Notes: generated by a model from the letters alone, not told the origin. A stretch of DNA of 64,000 nucleotides from Phycicoccus jejuensis (GCF_000720925.1 NZ_JOEE01000009.1:61202-125201); one strand, 5' to 3'. Shown: positions 55,297 through 63,885, counted from the stretch's first letter. Translations and numbers: made by a program.

Positions 55297-56205
55297 TCAG
55301 TACTGTGTCTTGATGAATCCGCATGGCGGGTCAGCGTAGTCGTAGCTTCCGCTCCGAGGTACGTACATGGCTTTTACCCAGCCTTTCGGCACCCCCGACT
55401 GGTCGGTGGCTGCGTTCCAGAGCTTTACCCCCTCAGCCCTCACGATGACCGGCGCGTCTGAGTCCGGAGCCGCCTGGAAAACACCTCCGGACAGGTCATT
55501 TGGTGTGAACCCTTCGGAACCGGGTGCGGGCCCGCAGGGTGTAAGGGCCGAGACCTGTGGCTTCGCTTGATACAGGAACCCCTTCCTCAGCACGACCTGT
55601 TTGGTGGAGGTGCGTGCTGGCTTCTCAGCGCACGTCCCGGTGAACTTGCGCCGATCAAGGAATCTCACCGTTAGCTCGCTCTTGCCGACGCGTATCGACG
55701 TGGTGACGTTGCCGCATCGGACGTCGTCCGTGACGGGTTGCCTTAACTGCTGAGGGGAACGCTTCTTGGCGTCCCAGAGCCAAAGGTAGGTGAATTCGCT
55801 GAAGCTGCCGTCGCCCTCGGCAAGGAGGGAGACCAAAGCGTCGCTCTGTCCGTCGCCGTTGACATCCGCGAAGACGGGCTCTTTGGCGTTGACGCTGTAT
55901 GACGTGGCCTTCACCATCGCTCGCCCATCCTTCAGGCGTACTTTCCGCCCGTCCCGAGCGTCAAACCACTCGGCGTTCGCGAAGTCAAACTCTTCCACCC
56001 CTGGCGGTCGGGATGCCGAGCGTGAGGGCACGGGGCCGGGCGCGGCTTGAGACTGATTGCCGCTCGGCGTTGGCGTGGCCGTCACCGTTTGCAAAACCGT
56101 CGACGGGGCTCCGGAGGAAGCCCCTTGGACGCTGCAGCCCAGCAACAGCAGCGCCGGACCTGACAGTGCAACGGCGAACCGCAGGCTCCGCCCATGCTCG
56201 CTCAT
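55297..56205 (-). CDS. Secreted lipoprotein with FG-GAP/EF-hand-like repeat
   Basis: A 302-residue lipoprotein. MSEHGRSLRFAVALSGPALL ends at lipobox LLGC. After a Pro/Ser linker comes EPVFADVNGDGQSDALVSLL, a Ca-binding FG-GAP-type turn (DVNGDGQSD). The C-terminal half has four Cys, likely in disulfides (GTCAEKP, LTPCGPA, DPPCGF). It may be a cell-surface sensor or adhesin-like protein. The ATG at 56205 was chosen over a TTG eight codons upstream. Confidence 0.78.
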   Translation of the reverse strand: MSEHGRSLRFAVALSGPALLLLGCSVQGASSGAPSTVLQTVTATPTPSGNQSQAAPGPVPSRSASRPPGVEEFDFANAEWFDARDGRKVRLKDGRAMVKATSYSVNAKEPVFADVNGDGQSDALVSLLAEGDGSFSEFTYLWLWDAKKRSPQQLRQPVTDDVRCGNVTTSIRVGKSELTVRFLDRRKFTGTCAEKPARTSTKQVVLRKGFLYQAKPQVSALTPCGPAPGSEGFTPNDLSGGVFQAAPDSDAPVIVRAEGVKLWNAATDQSGVPKGWVKAMYVPRSGSYDYADPPCGFIKTQY

Positions 56206-56456
56206 GCCGACGCCTCTGGACTTGGCCAACCGCGCGATGACACAGTCCTTACTGACTCAAGCCCCGCCCCAAACCTCATAGCCCCACACCCAAGCACCGA
56301 TCCATCCCTCTCACGGAGTTATCAACAGATTGCTCATTGCCGCCTACCCCTCCAGCGAGGGTAGGCAGCGAATCGCCGCGATATCACCGGCGTGCGCGCC
56401 GTGGAACGGCGACCGCCGCGGCCTCCGGGGGTATGCCGGGCCGCCGCTGGCGCATG

Positions 56457-57200
56457 TCATTGGGTGGGGGAGACGTCGGTGACCTTCGCCTTCAGCTTGG
56501 CCTTGCTGGAGGCGGTGGACGCCGATTCCTCGGAGTCGAACGACATGGTGCCGTCCTCGAGGGTCATGGTGTTCACGGCGGGCCCGTCCTCGACCCCTGA
56601 GACCTCGTAGGTGATGTCGTAGCTGCCCGTACTCACGTCTGCGAAGCCGACGTACTCCGGCTCGATCACGTAGGTGACGTTGCATCCGGCGGACCCGAAG
56701 CACTTACGACGCTTGATCTTGACGCCCAACTTGAAGTCGGCCGGCTCGAGGTCTGCGACGACGGGCTCGTCGGCCGCGTTTTCAGCCGCAAGGTACGCCG
56801 ATTCCAGTAAGGAGCTGGCCTGCGGGCAGTAGGCCTTGGTGAACGCGGTTGCTTCGAGCTTGCTGACGCGGAAGTCGCTGGAGTCGTCATGCAGGGCCTC
56901 GCGCATCTGCACGTACGTCGCCATGTCCTCAGCGGAGTTGTCACACAGGTTGGCCGCGACGCCGGGCGCCTCTTCGCGCGACGTCCCGAACTTGTCGGCC
57001 GGGACCGCCCTCACTTCAAGGAGGCGCTGGTACTCGCTCCACTTCTCGGCATCGCTGGCGCTGGATGCGTCGTAGGTCGACGCGGCAGCCGAGCTGGGCG
57101 TAGAGCGTGCTGCTGGACTTGCGCCATCCGAGCAGCCGGAAGCGATGATGGCGATCGAGGCCGTTGCAGCGATGAACGCGGTGTTGGAACGAAGTGACAT
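56457..57200 (-). CDS. Secreted lipoprotein, DUF732-like domain
   Basis: A 247-residue lipoprotein. The signal is MSLRSNTAFIAATASIAIIA with lipobox SGC. A Ser/Ala linker leads to a helical two-Cys domain (VAANLCDNS, TKAYCPQASSLLE) of DUF732 type. A beta-rich C-terminal domain of about 110 residues follows (VKIKRRKCFGSAGCNVTYVIEPEYVGF, YDITYEVSGVE) and has a further Cys pair. It is the first of four lipoprotein genes on this strand. Confidence 0.8.
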   Translation of the reverse strand: MSLRSNTAFIAATASIAIIASGCSDGASPAARSTPSSAAASTYDASSASDAEKWSEYQRLLEVRAVPADKFGTSREEAPGVAANLCDNSAEDMATYVQMREALHDDSSDFRVSKLEATAFTKAYCPQASSLLESAYLAAENAADEPVVADLEPADFKLGVKIKRRKCFGSAGCNVTYVIEPEYVGFADVSTGSYDITYEVSGVEDGPAVNTMTLEDGTMSFDSEESASTASSKAKLKAKVTDVSPTQ

Positions 57201-57534
57201 ATGCGATCCCCCTGGCTGAGTCAGCAGTGCAGGGGTACCTTGCGGTGCTGCCCGGTCTGAACCGCGCAGATTCCGGTCAGCGGCAGCAGCCGGTCTTGCT
57301 GTGCGCGCCGAGCGGTTCCCCCTGAGCCGAATCGTGCATCACGCACAACCGATTCATCAAGCATTTGCGCAGATCAGTGGGCCAGAACGTGACTTGCGAG
57401 CGAGTGCAACTAACAATGTCCGGATCTCTTCAGCACGACACCGGCCGCGTCCCCCCCGCTTGAGCAACAGCATCCACCGGCGCTCGGCTGGGGGCGCTGA
57501 GACGCAACCGTCACGCTCTCGCAGGAGGGGCGGC
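57201..57534. other. Gap between lipoprotein cluster and DUF7002-like gene
   Basis: No gene is supported. A weak forward frame lacks family character. No hairpin or repeat stands out. Confidence 0.4.
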
Positions 57535-58161
57535 CTACGGGACGAGTTCCTCGACGTCCGTCGTCATCTCCAAGATGTCTGGCACACCTTGGAGGACGGT
57601 GACCTCGACCAGGGCTACCCCTTTGTACCGTCGCCGGTACTCCTCATATGGGTAGCTCGAGATTGGCTGCCAGGACTCGTGCCCCCTAGGTGGGTGGTTG
57701 ACCTGCGTGCAGGCACCGCTGTTGAAGCGGCAGAGACGAATCATTTGCTCGTATCGCGACACCAACGTGCGTGTGTCCACGGTGAGAACGATCTGCGGTG
57801 AGCCCTGATACTCACGTGCGTTCAGGAGGCGCTCCAGCCTTTCGCGAGTTGGTGCGAAGAAGACCCGAGAGCTCAGTGCCTCAAGGAAGAGCTCCAGGCA
57901 CGAGGTGGGCTCAATCTTCTGATCGATGAACTTGAGGGGCTTCTGGTCGCGGATCACCGCCAGCCCAACACCCGGTGTCTGCAGCTGCGTCGACTCTGTT
58001 CTCCTGCGGCGCAGCAGGCGGTCTCGCTCCTGGGCCCCAACTCGGTGTAAGTCGAGAAGAGCTGTTGTGGAGAGCAGTCCGTACACCTTGATGGATGACC
58101 AAGACGCGGCAGAGGCAACGTGGAAGACCCGGGGGTGGCGAGCGATCAGGTCTTCAGTCAT
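57535..58161 (-). CDS. DUF7002-like protein
   Basis: A 208-residue soluble protein with the pattern I associate with DUF7002: HVASAASWSSIKVYGLLSTTALLDL, VIRDQKPLKF, LEALSSRVFFAPTRERLERLL, VLTVDTRTLV and ISSYPYEEYRRR. The early H-x5-W-x3-I-x2-HGLL/YGLLST layout recalls ADP-ribosyltransferase-like folds such as DarT, but activity is not shown. The ATG at 58161 was chosen. Two copies of CTCGCGAGCGC lie upstream. Confidence 0.75.
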   Translation of the reverse strand: MTEDLIARHPRVFHVASAASWSSIKVYGLLSTTALLDLHRVGAQERDRLLRRRRTESTQLQTPGVGLAVIRDQKPLKFIDQKIEPTSCLELFLEALSSRVFFAPTRERLERLLNAREYQGSPQIVLTVDTRTLVSRYEQMIRLCRFNSGACTQVNHPPRGHESWQPISSYPYEEYRRRYKGVALVEVTVLQGVPDILEMTTDVEELVP

Positions 58162-58184
58162 CACCCGACGAGCATGTCACTGCC

Positions 58185-58218
58185 GCTCGCGAGCGCTCAT
58201 CCGCATACTCGCGAGCGC
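58185..58218 (-). promoter_or_regulatory. Paired CTCGCGAGCGC sites upstream of the DUF7002-like gene
   Basis: CTCGCGAGCGC occurs at 58187-58197 and 58208-58218. The first lies in the perfect palindrome GCTCGCGAGC (58185-58194). The 21-bp spacing is two helical turns, as expected for cooperative operator sites near the gene's start. Confidence 0.6.
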
Positions 58219-58255
58219 CACAGCGTGTTGTCCGCTCGCGGCGAAGTGGGCTACT

Positions 58256-58624
58256 TCAACGCCGCTGCTGATCTAGGTCCCTGACCCTCGGGGTTACCGG
58301 GTGTGCGTGGGGGTCGGGATGTAGAGGGGATCTAACTGTGACGTTTATTGATGGGTCTTGTAGTCCACCCACCACTGGATCACTGGCTGCCGGACCGCTG
58401 GCACGGTGGCGAGCACGACCACTCCGGTCAGTGCGACCGCCCGGACGACCCGCCGCGGCGACAGCCGGAACAGCACTTCGACGACGTCCCCAGTTCCATG
58501 GCGCAATGGTCGCAAGGGTCACCGACACCCGGCCGCCCAACGTGGAGGTAGATCCGAGTCCTCGCCCTGCCTAGGAGCGGTGATTCGCACCTGCCCTGGC
58601 CGCTCTCGCCGTAAGGTCCGCAGT
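58256..58624. other. Gap upstream of the 58625 gene
   Basis: Frames here resemble no family. TAAGGT (58612-58617) lies 7 nt before the downstream GTG and is probably its -10. One forward frame at 58348-58551 has a His/Pro-rich composition and could be a gene remnant. Confidence 0.4.
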
Positions 58625-58990
58625 GTGACAAGGAAGCCGTTGCCGCCGCCAGAGTGGTGGGAGAACTTCCGCCTACTGCACGTGAACTACGGGCGGGACC
58701 TTCGGGCGATCCGAGCATTCCAGATCCCCGAGGAGGAGAAGCGCCAGCGTGGAAGGGGGCTCTGGCTCGAGACCGAGCAGCAACGCCGGCTCCTGATGAA
58801 GAGCGCCATCCCGAAACTCCAGTGCACGGCGACGAAGAAGAACGGCGCGCGGTGCAGCAAAGCAGCTCGTCCGGACTACTTCGGACAGAAGTGCTCCTCA
58901 CACGCACCTCACATCGATGAGTACCCGCCACTGGACTCTGTGCGGGCCAGCTGGAGCGAACACGAGTACAACCTTCAGGGCCTCGGCTGA
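58625..58990 (+). CDS. Small zinc-finger-like protein
   Basis: A 121-residue protein. Its C-terminal half has a Cys/His motif, LQCTATKKNGARCSKAARPDY then FGQKCSSHAPHI, fitting a small CxnC..CxxH zinc site seen in phage- and plasmid-encoded actinobacterial proteins. The N-terminal half is helical and charged (WWENFRLLHVNYGRDLRAIR). TAAGGT precedes the GTG by 7 nt. It is probably mobile-element cargo of unknown role. Confidence 0.75.
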   Translation: MTRKPLPPPEWWENFRLLHVNYGRDLRAIRAFQIPEEEKRQRGRGLWLETEQQRRLLMKSAIPKLQCTATKKNGARCSKAARPDYFGQKCSSHAPHIDEYPPLDSVRASWSEHEYNLQGLG

Positions 58991-59081
58991 GGTCCGATTC
59001 GGCCCCGAATGCGCGGTCGCCACGCGGCGTAAAACCCGCCTTGGAGTACGCCACCCGCCGTCCGGCAGTGAGGGCGTCGTG

Positions 59082-59606
59082 TCAGGCCTGGACGCTCAAC
59101 TCTGCGCGCATCGTCTCCTCAGCGGCTTCCATAGCTTCTGCGAATGCAGTGGTGGCGTAGGCCAGGTCCAGGTTCTCGGGTCCTGCCTCCAGAACTCGCT
59201 GCCATTCGAATAGGAAGCGGCGAACGGTGACGGCTCTTGGCCAGACACCGGGCGTCAGCAGCTTCATCTGCATCAAGTTGGCGTTGAAGGACGCCCGCCA
59301 TTCGTCGTCCTTGACCTGCAGCGCTGCAAGCGCGTTCCTCTCTTCATCGGTGCGCACTTGACCAGCCTGCTGCAGCAGTTCAAGCCGTGCGACCGCTTGA
59401 ACGGAGAAGTCGGTCAGGCAACGCAGCTTCGTGTCCATGTGAAGACGCGCCTGCTCAGTAGCGCGTCGCTCCGCAGCCATGTCCTGATCCCAGGTAAGTC
59501 TTCTCGTTTCCCGCCGCGCAGTGAAGTGGGCGGTTACCAGTTGCGCAAGGACCGCTCCCGCGGCTCCGATCGATGACCCGATCAGGGCTGCGGTTGGAGC
59601 GTCCAC
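59082..59606 (-). CDS. Membrane-anchored helical protein of unknown function
   Basis: A 174-residue protein with one N-terminal helix (ALIGSSIGAAGAVLAQLVTAHF). A long coiled segment follows (ETRRLTWDQDMAAERRATEQARLHMDTKLRC) and a helical rest. The layout resembles phage or accessory-region single-pass proteins. The start is a GTG at 59606. No family recognised. Confidence 0.7.
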   Translation of the reverse strand: MDAPTAALIGSSIGAAGAVLAQLVTAHFTARRETRRLTWDQDMAAERRATEQARLHMDTKLRCLTDFSVQAVARLELLQQAGQVRTDEERNALAALQVKDDEWRASFNANLMQMKLLTPGVWPRAVTVRRFLFEWQRVLEAGPENLDLAYATTAFAEAMEAAEETMRAELSVQA

Positions 59607-59738
59607 GTAAGAACCCTAGGAACACATCTTGCAGCGCGCCACTGCAGGACGTCGGCTTGCGGCGAAGAGACGCAGGTGCGGGGGGCGTCGGGTCCGAACT
59701 TCAATCGTGGCGTGTACAGCCTGCTCGAGCTCAGTCAA

Positions 59739-59804
59739 CTCGTGAGACAGGCGATCTCTCGTGAGAATGCGGCCATCTCACGAAATAGTGGTACTCTCGT
59801 GAGG
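59739..59804 (+). promoter_or_regulatory. Cluster of four CTCGTGAGA operator-like sites
   Basis: CTCGTGAGA occurs at 59739-59747 and 59758-59766. Its reverse form TCTCACGAA lies at 59776-59784 and CTCGTGAGG at 59796-59804. Steps of about 19-20 bp place the sites on one helix face. They sit 36-100 bp before the 59840 start, as for an autoregulated or inducible promoter. Confidence 0.8.
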
Positions 59805-59839
59805 TCGGAGTACATCAGGCAAGGAGAGGGGACGCAATC

Positions 59840-60112
59840 GTGGCCAGCAAACCCCCCGCGCAAAAGACGCCTCGAGCACTGGAGTTGCGATTCGTGATTC
59901 AGGTCGGCGACAACGCTCCAGGCAACATTCGCGACTCCCGGGTCCAAGAGGCTTTCAGCTCGCTCATCGGAGGCGTGACGTCCCTGCTCCCTCATGTTTT
60001 TCCATGGGCTAGCCACGTCTACGTCGAGAAGCGGTGGCTCTACAACTGGCAGGACGAGTCCGACACCATTGAGCTTCCGCCGACAGTCGAGAACGGCAAG
60101 GCTTCCGCCTAA
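59840..60112 (+). CDS. Small protein of unknown function behind the CTCGTGAGA operator cluster
   Basis: A 90-residue protein, VASKPPAQKTPRALELRFVI through TIELPPTVENGKASA. It has a mixed alpha/beta pattern with a Trp/Tyr-rich strand (SHVYVEKRWLYNWQDE). No motif or signal is seen. It starts with GTG; GAGAGGGG is upstream. It sits upstream of the GTPase gene on the same strand (150-bp gap), so a shared function is possible but unproven. Confidence 0.65.
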   Translation: MASKPPAQKTPRALELRFVIQVGDNAPGNIRDSRVQEAFSSLIGGVTSLLPHVFPWASHVYVEKRWLYNWQDESDTIELPPTVENGKASA

Positions 60113-60262
60113 CCGATCAGTTCCCTGCATGCACGAATGGCGGCGAAGTGGGCCACCTACCAGCTGCTCCACCCAGCGTCACAGTCATGGCTTCGCCGGG
60201 TTCCCTCGTCCAATCGGCCAGCGCGTGATCGAAAGCGGCCGGACGCGGGATAGGTTCGCCGC

Positions 60263-61456
60263 ATGGCGAAGTATCCCCGCGTACGTGAACAAAACATCGC
60301 AGTCTTCGGTGAAGCCGGATCCGGTAAGACGGTGTTGGTCTCCTCGTTCTACGGCCCTACGCAGGAGGGGTCCTACGTCAACGACCTGTGGGACCTGGTG
60401 GCCCGTCAGACCGGGCAAGGGCATCGGCTCTACCAGAACTTCCTTGGCATGCGGGACAGTGCGACGGTCCCGATGCAGACGCGGTTCGCCAATACGACCT
60501 ACGAGTTCTCCGTCAAACTCAAGGCCGGCGATGAGCACGGGGGACCGAAGCGGCCGTTCGATGAGTTGCGTCTCGCTTGGCACGACTACCCCGGCGAGTG
60601 GTTCACGGAAGACCCGAGCAGCGCCGAAGAGCGAAACCGGCGTTCCGACACGTTTCGATCTCTGCTCCGCTCGGATGTTGCGCTCCTGCTGGTTGACGGT
60701 CAGAAGTTGCTCGACTACGCGGGCGAAGAGGAGCGCTACCTGAAGTCTTTGCTCGGCAACTTCCGTCAGAATCTGATGCGCCTCAAGGACGACCTCCTCG
60801 CAGAGGACGGACGGTTGGTCGAGTTCCCAAGAATTTGGATTCTGGCTCTGTCCAAGGCGGACATGTTCCCTGACTGGGATGTGAGCACCTTCCGCGATCT
60901 CGTTATCTTGAAGGCCTCGGAGGACGTCGAGCGGCTCCGCAGCGCTGTCGCGGAGCTGATCGAAACGCCGGAGGCGCTCTCGATCGGCGAAGATTTCATC
61001 CTGCTGTCCTCCGCGAAGTTCCAGCTCAAGCCAGGTGACCCGCAGCCTGTCGACATCGACGTCAAGCAGCGCGTCGGGCTCGACCTCGTCCTTCCCATCG
61101 CATCCCTCTTGCCCCTGGAGCGCCGAGTCCTGTGGGAGCAGCGCATGACGATTCCCCGCAAGGTGGTGGATTCGCTCGCGGACGGCGCCGAGGTCATTGC
61201 CGCCGCTCTGACCGGCGCGAAGTACGCCAAGTTCGATGAGGTCATCAAGAAGTTCGCCAAGACCGACAGGCGAGCCGACTTCGTCGTCAAGGTTTTGCCG
61301 AGACTCGCCCAAGCAGTCGAGATGGCTGGACCCAAGCTCAAGACGATGAACGAGGAAGCCCGCGCCCACAACGATCACTTGCGAGCAATGTTGACCCAGT
61401 TCAAGCTCGACCTCGACCAGGGCGTGCGCGACAAGGTGCTTCGGGCCCAGAAGTGA
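60263..61456 (+). CDS. P-loop GTPase of a putative conflict (defence) system
   Basis: A 397-residue cytosolic P-loop protein. Walker A is GEAGSGKT (16-23), the Walker B/G3 motif is WHDYPG (D108, G111) and the G4 motif is LSKAD (196-200), which together indicate a TRAFAC-type GTPase rather than an ATPase. The 200-residue C-terminal half is helical and unassigned. TAGGTT lies 6 nt before the ATG. The stop overlaps the partner gene (TGATG). GTPases of this size with coupled small partners are described in predicted conflict systems. Confidence 0.8.
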   Translation: MAKYPRVREQNIAVFGEAGSGKTVLVSSFYGPTQEGSYVNDLWDLVARQTGQGHRLYQNFLGMRDSATVPMQTRFANTTYEFSVKLKAGDEHGGPKRPFDELRLAWHDYPGEWFTEDPSSAEERNRRSDTFRSLLRSDVALLLVDGQKLLDYAGEEERYLKSLLGNFRQNLMRLKDDLLAEDGRLVEFPRIWILALSKADMFPDWDVSTFRDLVILKASEDVERLRSAVAELIETPEALSIGEDFILLSSAKFQLKPGDPQPVDIDVKQRVGLDLVLPIASLLPLERRVLWEQRMTIPRKVVDSLADGAEVIAAALTGAKYAKFDEVIKKFAKTDRRADFVVKVLPRLAQAVEMAGPKLKTMNEEARAHNDHLRAMLTQFKLDLDQGVRDKVLRAQK

Positions 61457-61836
61457 TGACAGATCCAGAACGCCCGGCGCACTTGATCTGGGCCACGCGC
61501 GGCCACACGTGGGGCTTTCGGTTCCTGCTCGACGCGGGTAGGGATGATCCCCTGTCGGACTACGAGCGAGCCTTCGCGCGGGACCTCGACAAGCCTGTTG
61601 TGTGGCGACAGGTGAGTGAGCTCACGGCTGTCCGATTCCCGGACCCGCTGGGACGCCGCGACACGGCCGGCCGCGTCATCCCGCACGAGTTCGTTGCCCT
61701 TGGCGGTCTCGCCGCCAGCATCACGTCGGTGGATGACGGAAACAAGCTGCTCTGGCCCCTTGTTGAGCACGCCTACGCCCGCATCTGGAGCTCCGATGCT
61801 GCACCGACCGAGGGCGATCTCCGCTTCGACGGCTAG
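61456..61836 (+). CDS. Small partner protein coupled to the GTPase
   Basis: A 126-residue protein overlapping the GTPase stop (TGATG; a GTG three nt upstream is an alternative). It starts MTDPERPAHLIWATRGHTWG and contains FRFLLDAGRDDPLSDYERAF and LLWPLVEHAYARIWSSDAAP. No catalytic residues or membrane segment are evident. It may be an adaptor or regulator of the GTPase. No known family. Confidence 0.72.
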   Translation: MTDPERPAHLIWATRGHTWGFRFLLDAGRDDPLSDYERAFARDLDKPVVWRQVSELTAVRFPDPLGRRDTAGRVIPHEFVALGGLAASITSVDDGNKLLWPLVEHAYARIWSSDAAPTEGDLRFDG

Positions 61837-62018
61837 CCATCCCACCAATCGATTGAACAGCCTGATTCCCACCGGGAGAACGAGTTTGCAATCTCGGCGG
61901 TCGATCTCGGCCGCAGGATGGTCCGAGGCAGCGAGGCGCTACCGCTCTGAGCCATGTGCCAGTGCGAATCGCGATCATGCTTCGCAGTGTTCGTAGGCGT
62001 CGCTGGCAAAATGTCTGC

Positions 62019-63230
62019 ATGCTGCCATTGCCCCCCGCTCGCCAGAAGATCGACGCGATCGAGCGAGCGGAGGCCTCGGTTGCGCTCCATCTCAGGGAAG
62101 GAGAGGAGCTCGTGGCCACTCAACCTGCAACCAGCGGCGCCTGGGCCCCTCGTCAAGTCGCGATCACGTCGCAGAGAGTCTTAATCCTGTCAGGCAAGAA
62201 GCTCGTACAAGATATATCTCTCTCCGATGTAGTGACAGGGCCACCGGGCTACTCGGTGCGCCTTCCGCTGTCAACCGCTAAGCCGCTGAAGGGTTTGGAC
62301 GAGCCAGACCTTCGCCATTCGGTTCGAGTCGCGAGCCAACTATCAAGCTCTCGCCTCAAGCTGACAGACTTGAATGGAGCGCAGGAAATAACTCGGCTCA
62401 AGGCCGAGGTTGATGAGGCAGTCGCAAGGATCGCCGCACTAGCAGGACGGCGAGCGCTGCATTTCGATTGGTTCGAGCGCCCGCATGTGACCGATAAGGA
62501 GCGATGGCCCGCTCGTTGCGCTATCTCGCACAACAAATTTGAAAGCGAAAGCAAGTTTTCGGTGATGTCATCGCTCACGCTGGGCCTCATTCGCTCTGGG
62601 AATCCGATTGGTTACTACATGCCCGGAGGTGAGGGCGGTAAGCGCATGATGGAGCAACATGCAGATACGCCTGAGAAGGCGGCAGCTATCGCTGTGACGT
62701 CCCTGTTGACAACAGACTGCGCGCTGATGGGAACTGTCAAGCTGTCTGGCGAGAGGGCGCACCCCTTGCCTCTCGGCATGGAGTCGGTGCTAAGCGAACT
62801 TCGAGCGCTTGATCCCCAATTTCGGTTACCGGCCCCGCACACAAAGACCTCGAAGGGCCCTCTCCCGAACTTCGGCCTGGTCCGAACGGCACGCGACGCC
62901 GAGGAGAACGCAGCGATGCTGCTTCGGTGGATGGGCTTCACCGACGCTTCGGTAACTCCTGTTGGAACCGACGGTGGAGTCGATGCGCGCGGCACCGGCG
63001 TGGTGGCGCAAGTGAAGATGGAGAGCGTCCCCGTCGGTCGCCCTGCGGTCCAAGCTATGTTTGGAGTTGCCACGGCAGAACGGGCGCAAGGAGTCTTCTT
63101 CTCGTTAGCTGGCTACACTCCTCAGGCTCAGGCGTGGGCGGAATTGGTTTCCCTGCCTCTGTTTACGTTCGACTTTCAGGGTTCGCCCTCAGCGTGTAAT
63201 GCACATGCGCAAAAACTCATGTCCGAGTAG
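62019..63230 (+). CDS. PH-like domain fused to Mrr-type restriction endonuclease
   Basis: A 403-residue protein. Residues ~25-115 look like a bacterial PH fold (LREGEELVATQPATSGAWAP, VAITSQRVLILSGKKLVQDI). The C-terminus (from ~280) is an Mrr-like nuclease: E295/E296, D322 in GGVDAR and Q331-x-K333 in AQVKME match the PD-(D/E)xK pattern. The middle region (115-280) has no known motif. It lies just after the GTPase pair. The likely role is DNA cleavage in defence. Confidence 0.85.
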   Translation: MLPLPPARQKIDAIERAEASVALHLREGEELVATQPATSGAWAPRQVAITSQRVLILSGKKLVQDISLSDVVTGPPGYSVRLPLSTAKPLKGLDEPDLRHSVRVASQLSSSRLKLTDLNGAQEITRLKAEVDEAVARIAALAGRRALHFDWFERPHVTDKERWPARCAISHNKFESESKFSVMSSLTLGLIRSGNPIGYYMPGGEGGKRMMEQHADTPEKAAAIAVTSLLTTDCALMGTVKLSGERAHPLPLGMESVLSELRALDPQFRLPAPHTKTSKGPLPNFGLVRTARDAEENAAMLLRWMGFTDASVTPVGTDGGVDARGTGVVAQVKMESVPVGRPAVQAMFGVATAERAQGVFFSLAGYTPQAQAWAELVSLPLFTFDFQGSPSACNAHAQKLMSE

Positions 63231-63618
63231 CAACGTCCTCTCCGCGGCATGTCGACAGTCGTGGTGTTGAGCGAGGTGCTCATCCATGATGACCACCGGG
63301 GACGGCTCCTGCTGGACCCAGGCGGACCGCTTACGCATCCCTGTCGATTGGCGCACCTCGACTGTCGATCGTGGCCGAACAGGGACGTGCGTCACCTTCC
63401 GCGCCGATGATGACGAGCTCGGCAACCTGACCAAGCGGATCTCAGCGTCTTCGCCGCCCTCGTCATCAACCGCGAATTCGCCGCAATCTCATCTGCCCCA
63501 GAGTCCTGTAACCGACCGAAGCAGCATCTTCATGCGCTGAACTACGTCGGCTTGCGGCGGAATGCCGCAGGCCAAAAGAGGCCCTTCCAATCGCGCTGGC
63601 GACTTGGGACACTCGGCC
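63231..63618. other. Gap with possible degraded coding sequence
   Basis: A forward frame from 63249 (MSTVVVLSEVLIHDDHRGRL) shows a plausible start but ends after about 55 codons, and a different frame continues. It could be a broken gene. No RNA or repeat is seen. Confidence 0.4.
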
Positions 63619-63885
63619 ATGGGGATGTCCGAGTCTGAGATCGCAGCACTTGTCGGGGTGGCCGTACTTCTGAACGGTCTTGGGGTGCTGGCTTGGCGCC
63701 GGGGCTTGGTAGGCGGGTGGTTCCTGTGGGTGCTCGGGCTTGCGCTGCTCGCGGTTCCTGTCGACCCAATGCGGTTTCCTGGCGTGGGTGCAGCTGGATG
63801 CCTTGTCGCGCTTGCCCTCACCCCGGTTGGTCCCGTTGCCCTCTTGCGGCATCGCGCGAATCGCAAGCCGATGCCGGCCCGCTAG
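63619..63885 (+). CDS. Small two-pass membrane protein
   Basis: An 88-residue protein with two or three hydrophobic helices (EIAALVGVAVLLNGLGVLAW, GWFLWVLGLALLAVPV, GAAGCLVALALTPVGPVALL) and a basic C-terminus. ATG 63619 is chosen; ATG 63625 is an alternative. GACACT lies just upstream. Function unknown. Confidence 0.68.
   Translation: MGMSESEIAALVGVAVLLNGLGVLAWRRGLVGGWFLWVLGLALLAVPVDPMRFPGVGAAGCLVALALTPVGPVALLRHRANRKPMPAR

Noticed and set aside
57301..57801. 166-codon forward frame
   Set aside because: It overlaps the DUF7002-like gene antisense and has no family character.
59735..60172. 145-codon reverse frame
   Set aside because: It overlaps the operator array and the 90-aa gene and lacks a plausible start or motif.
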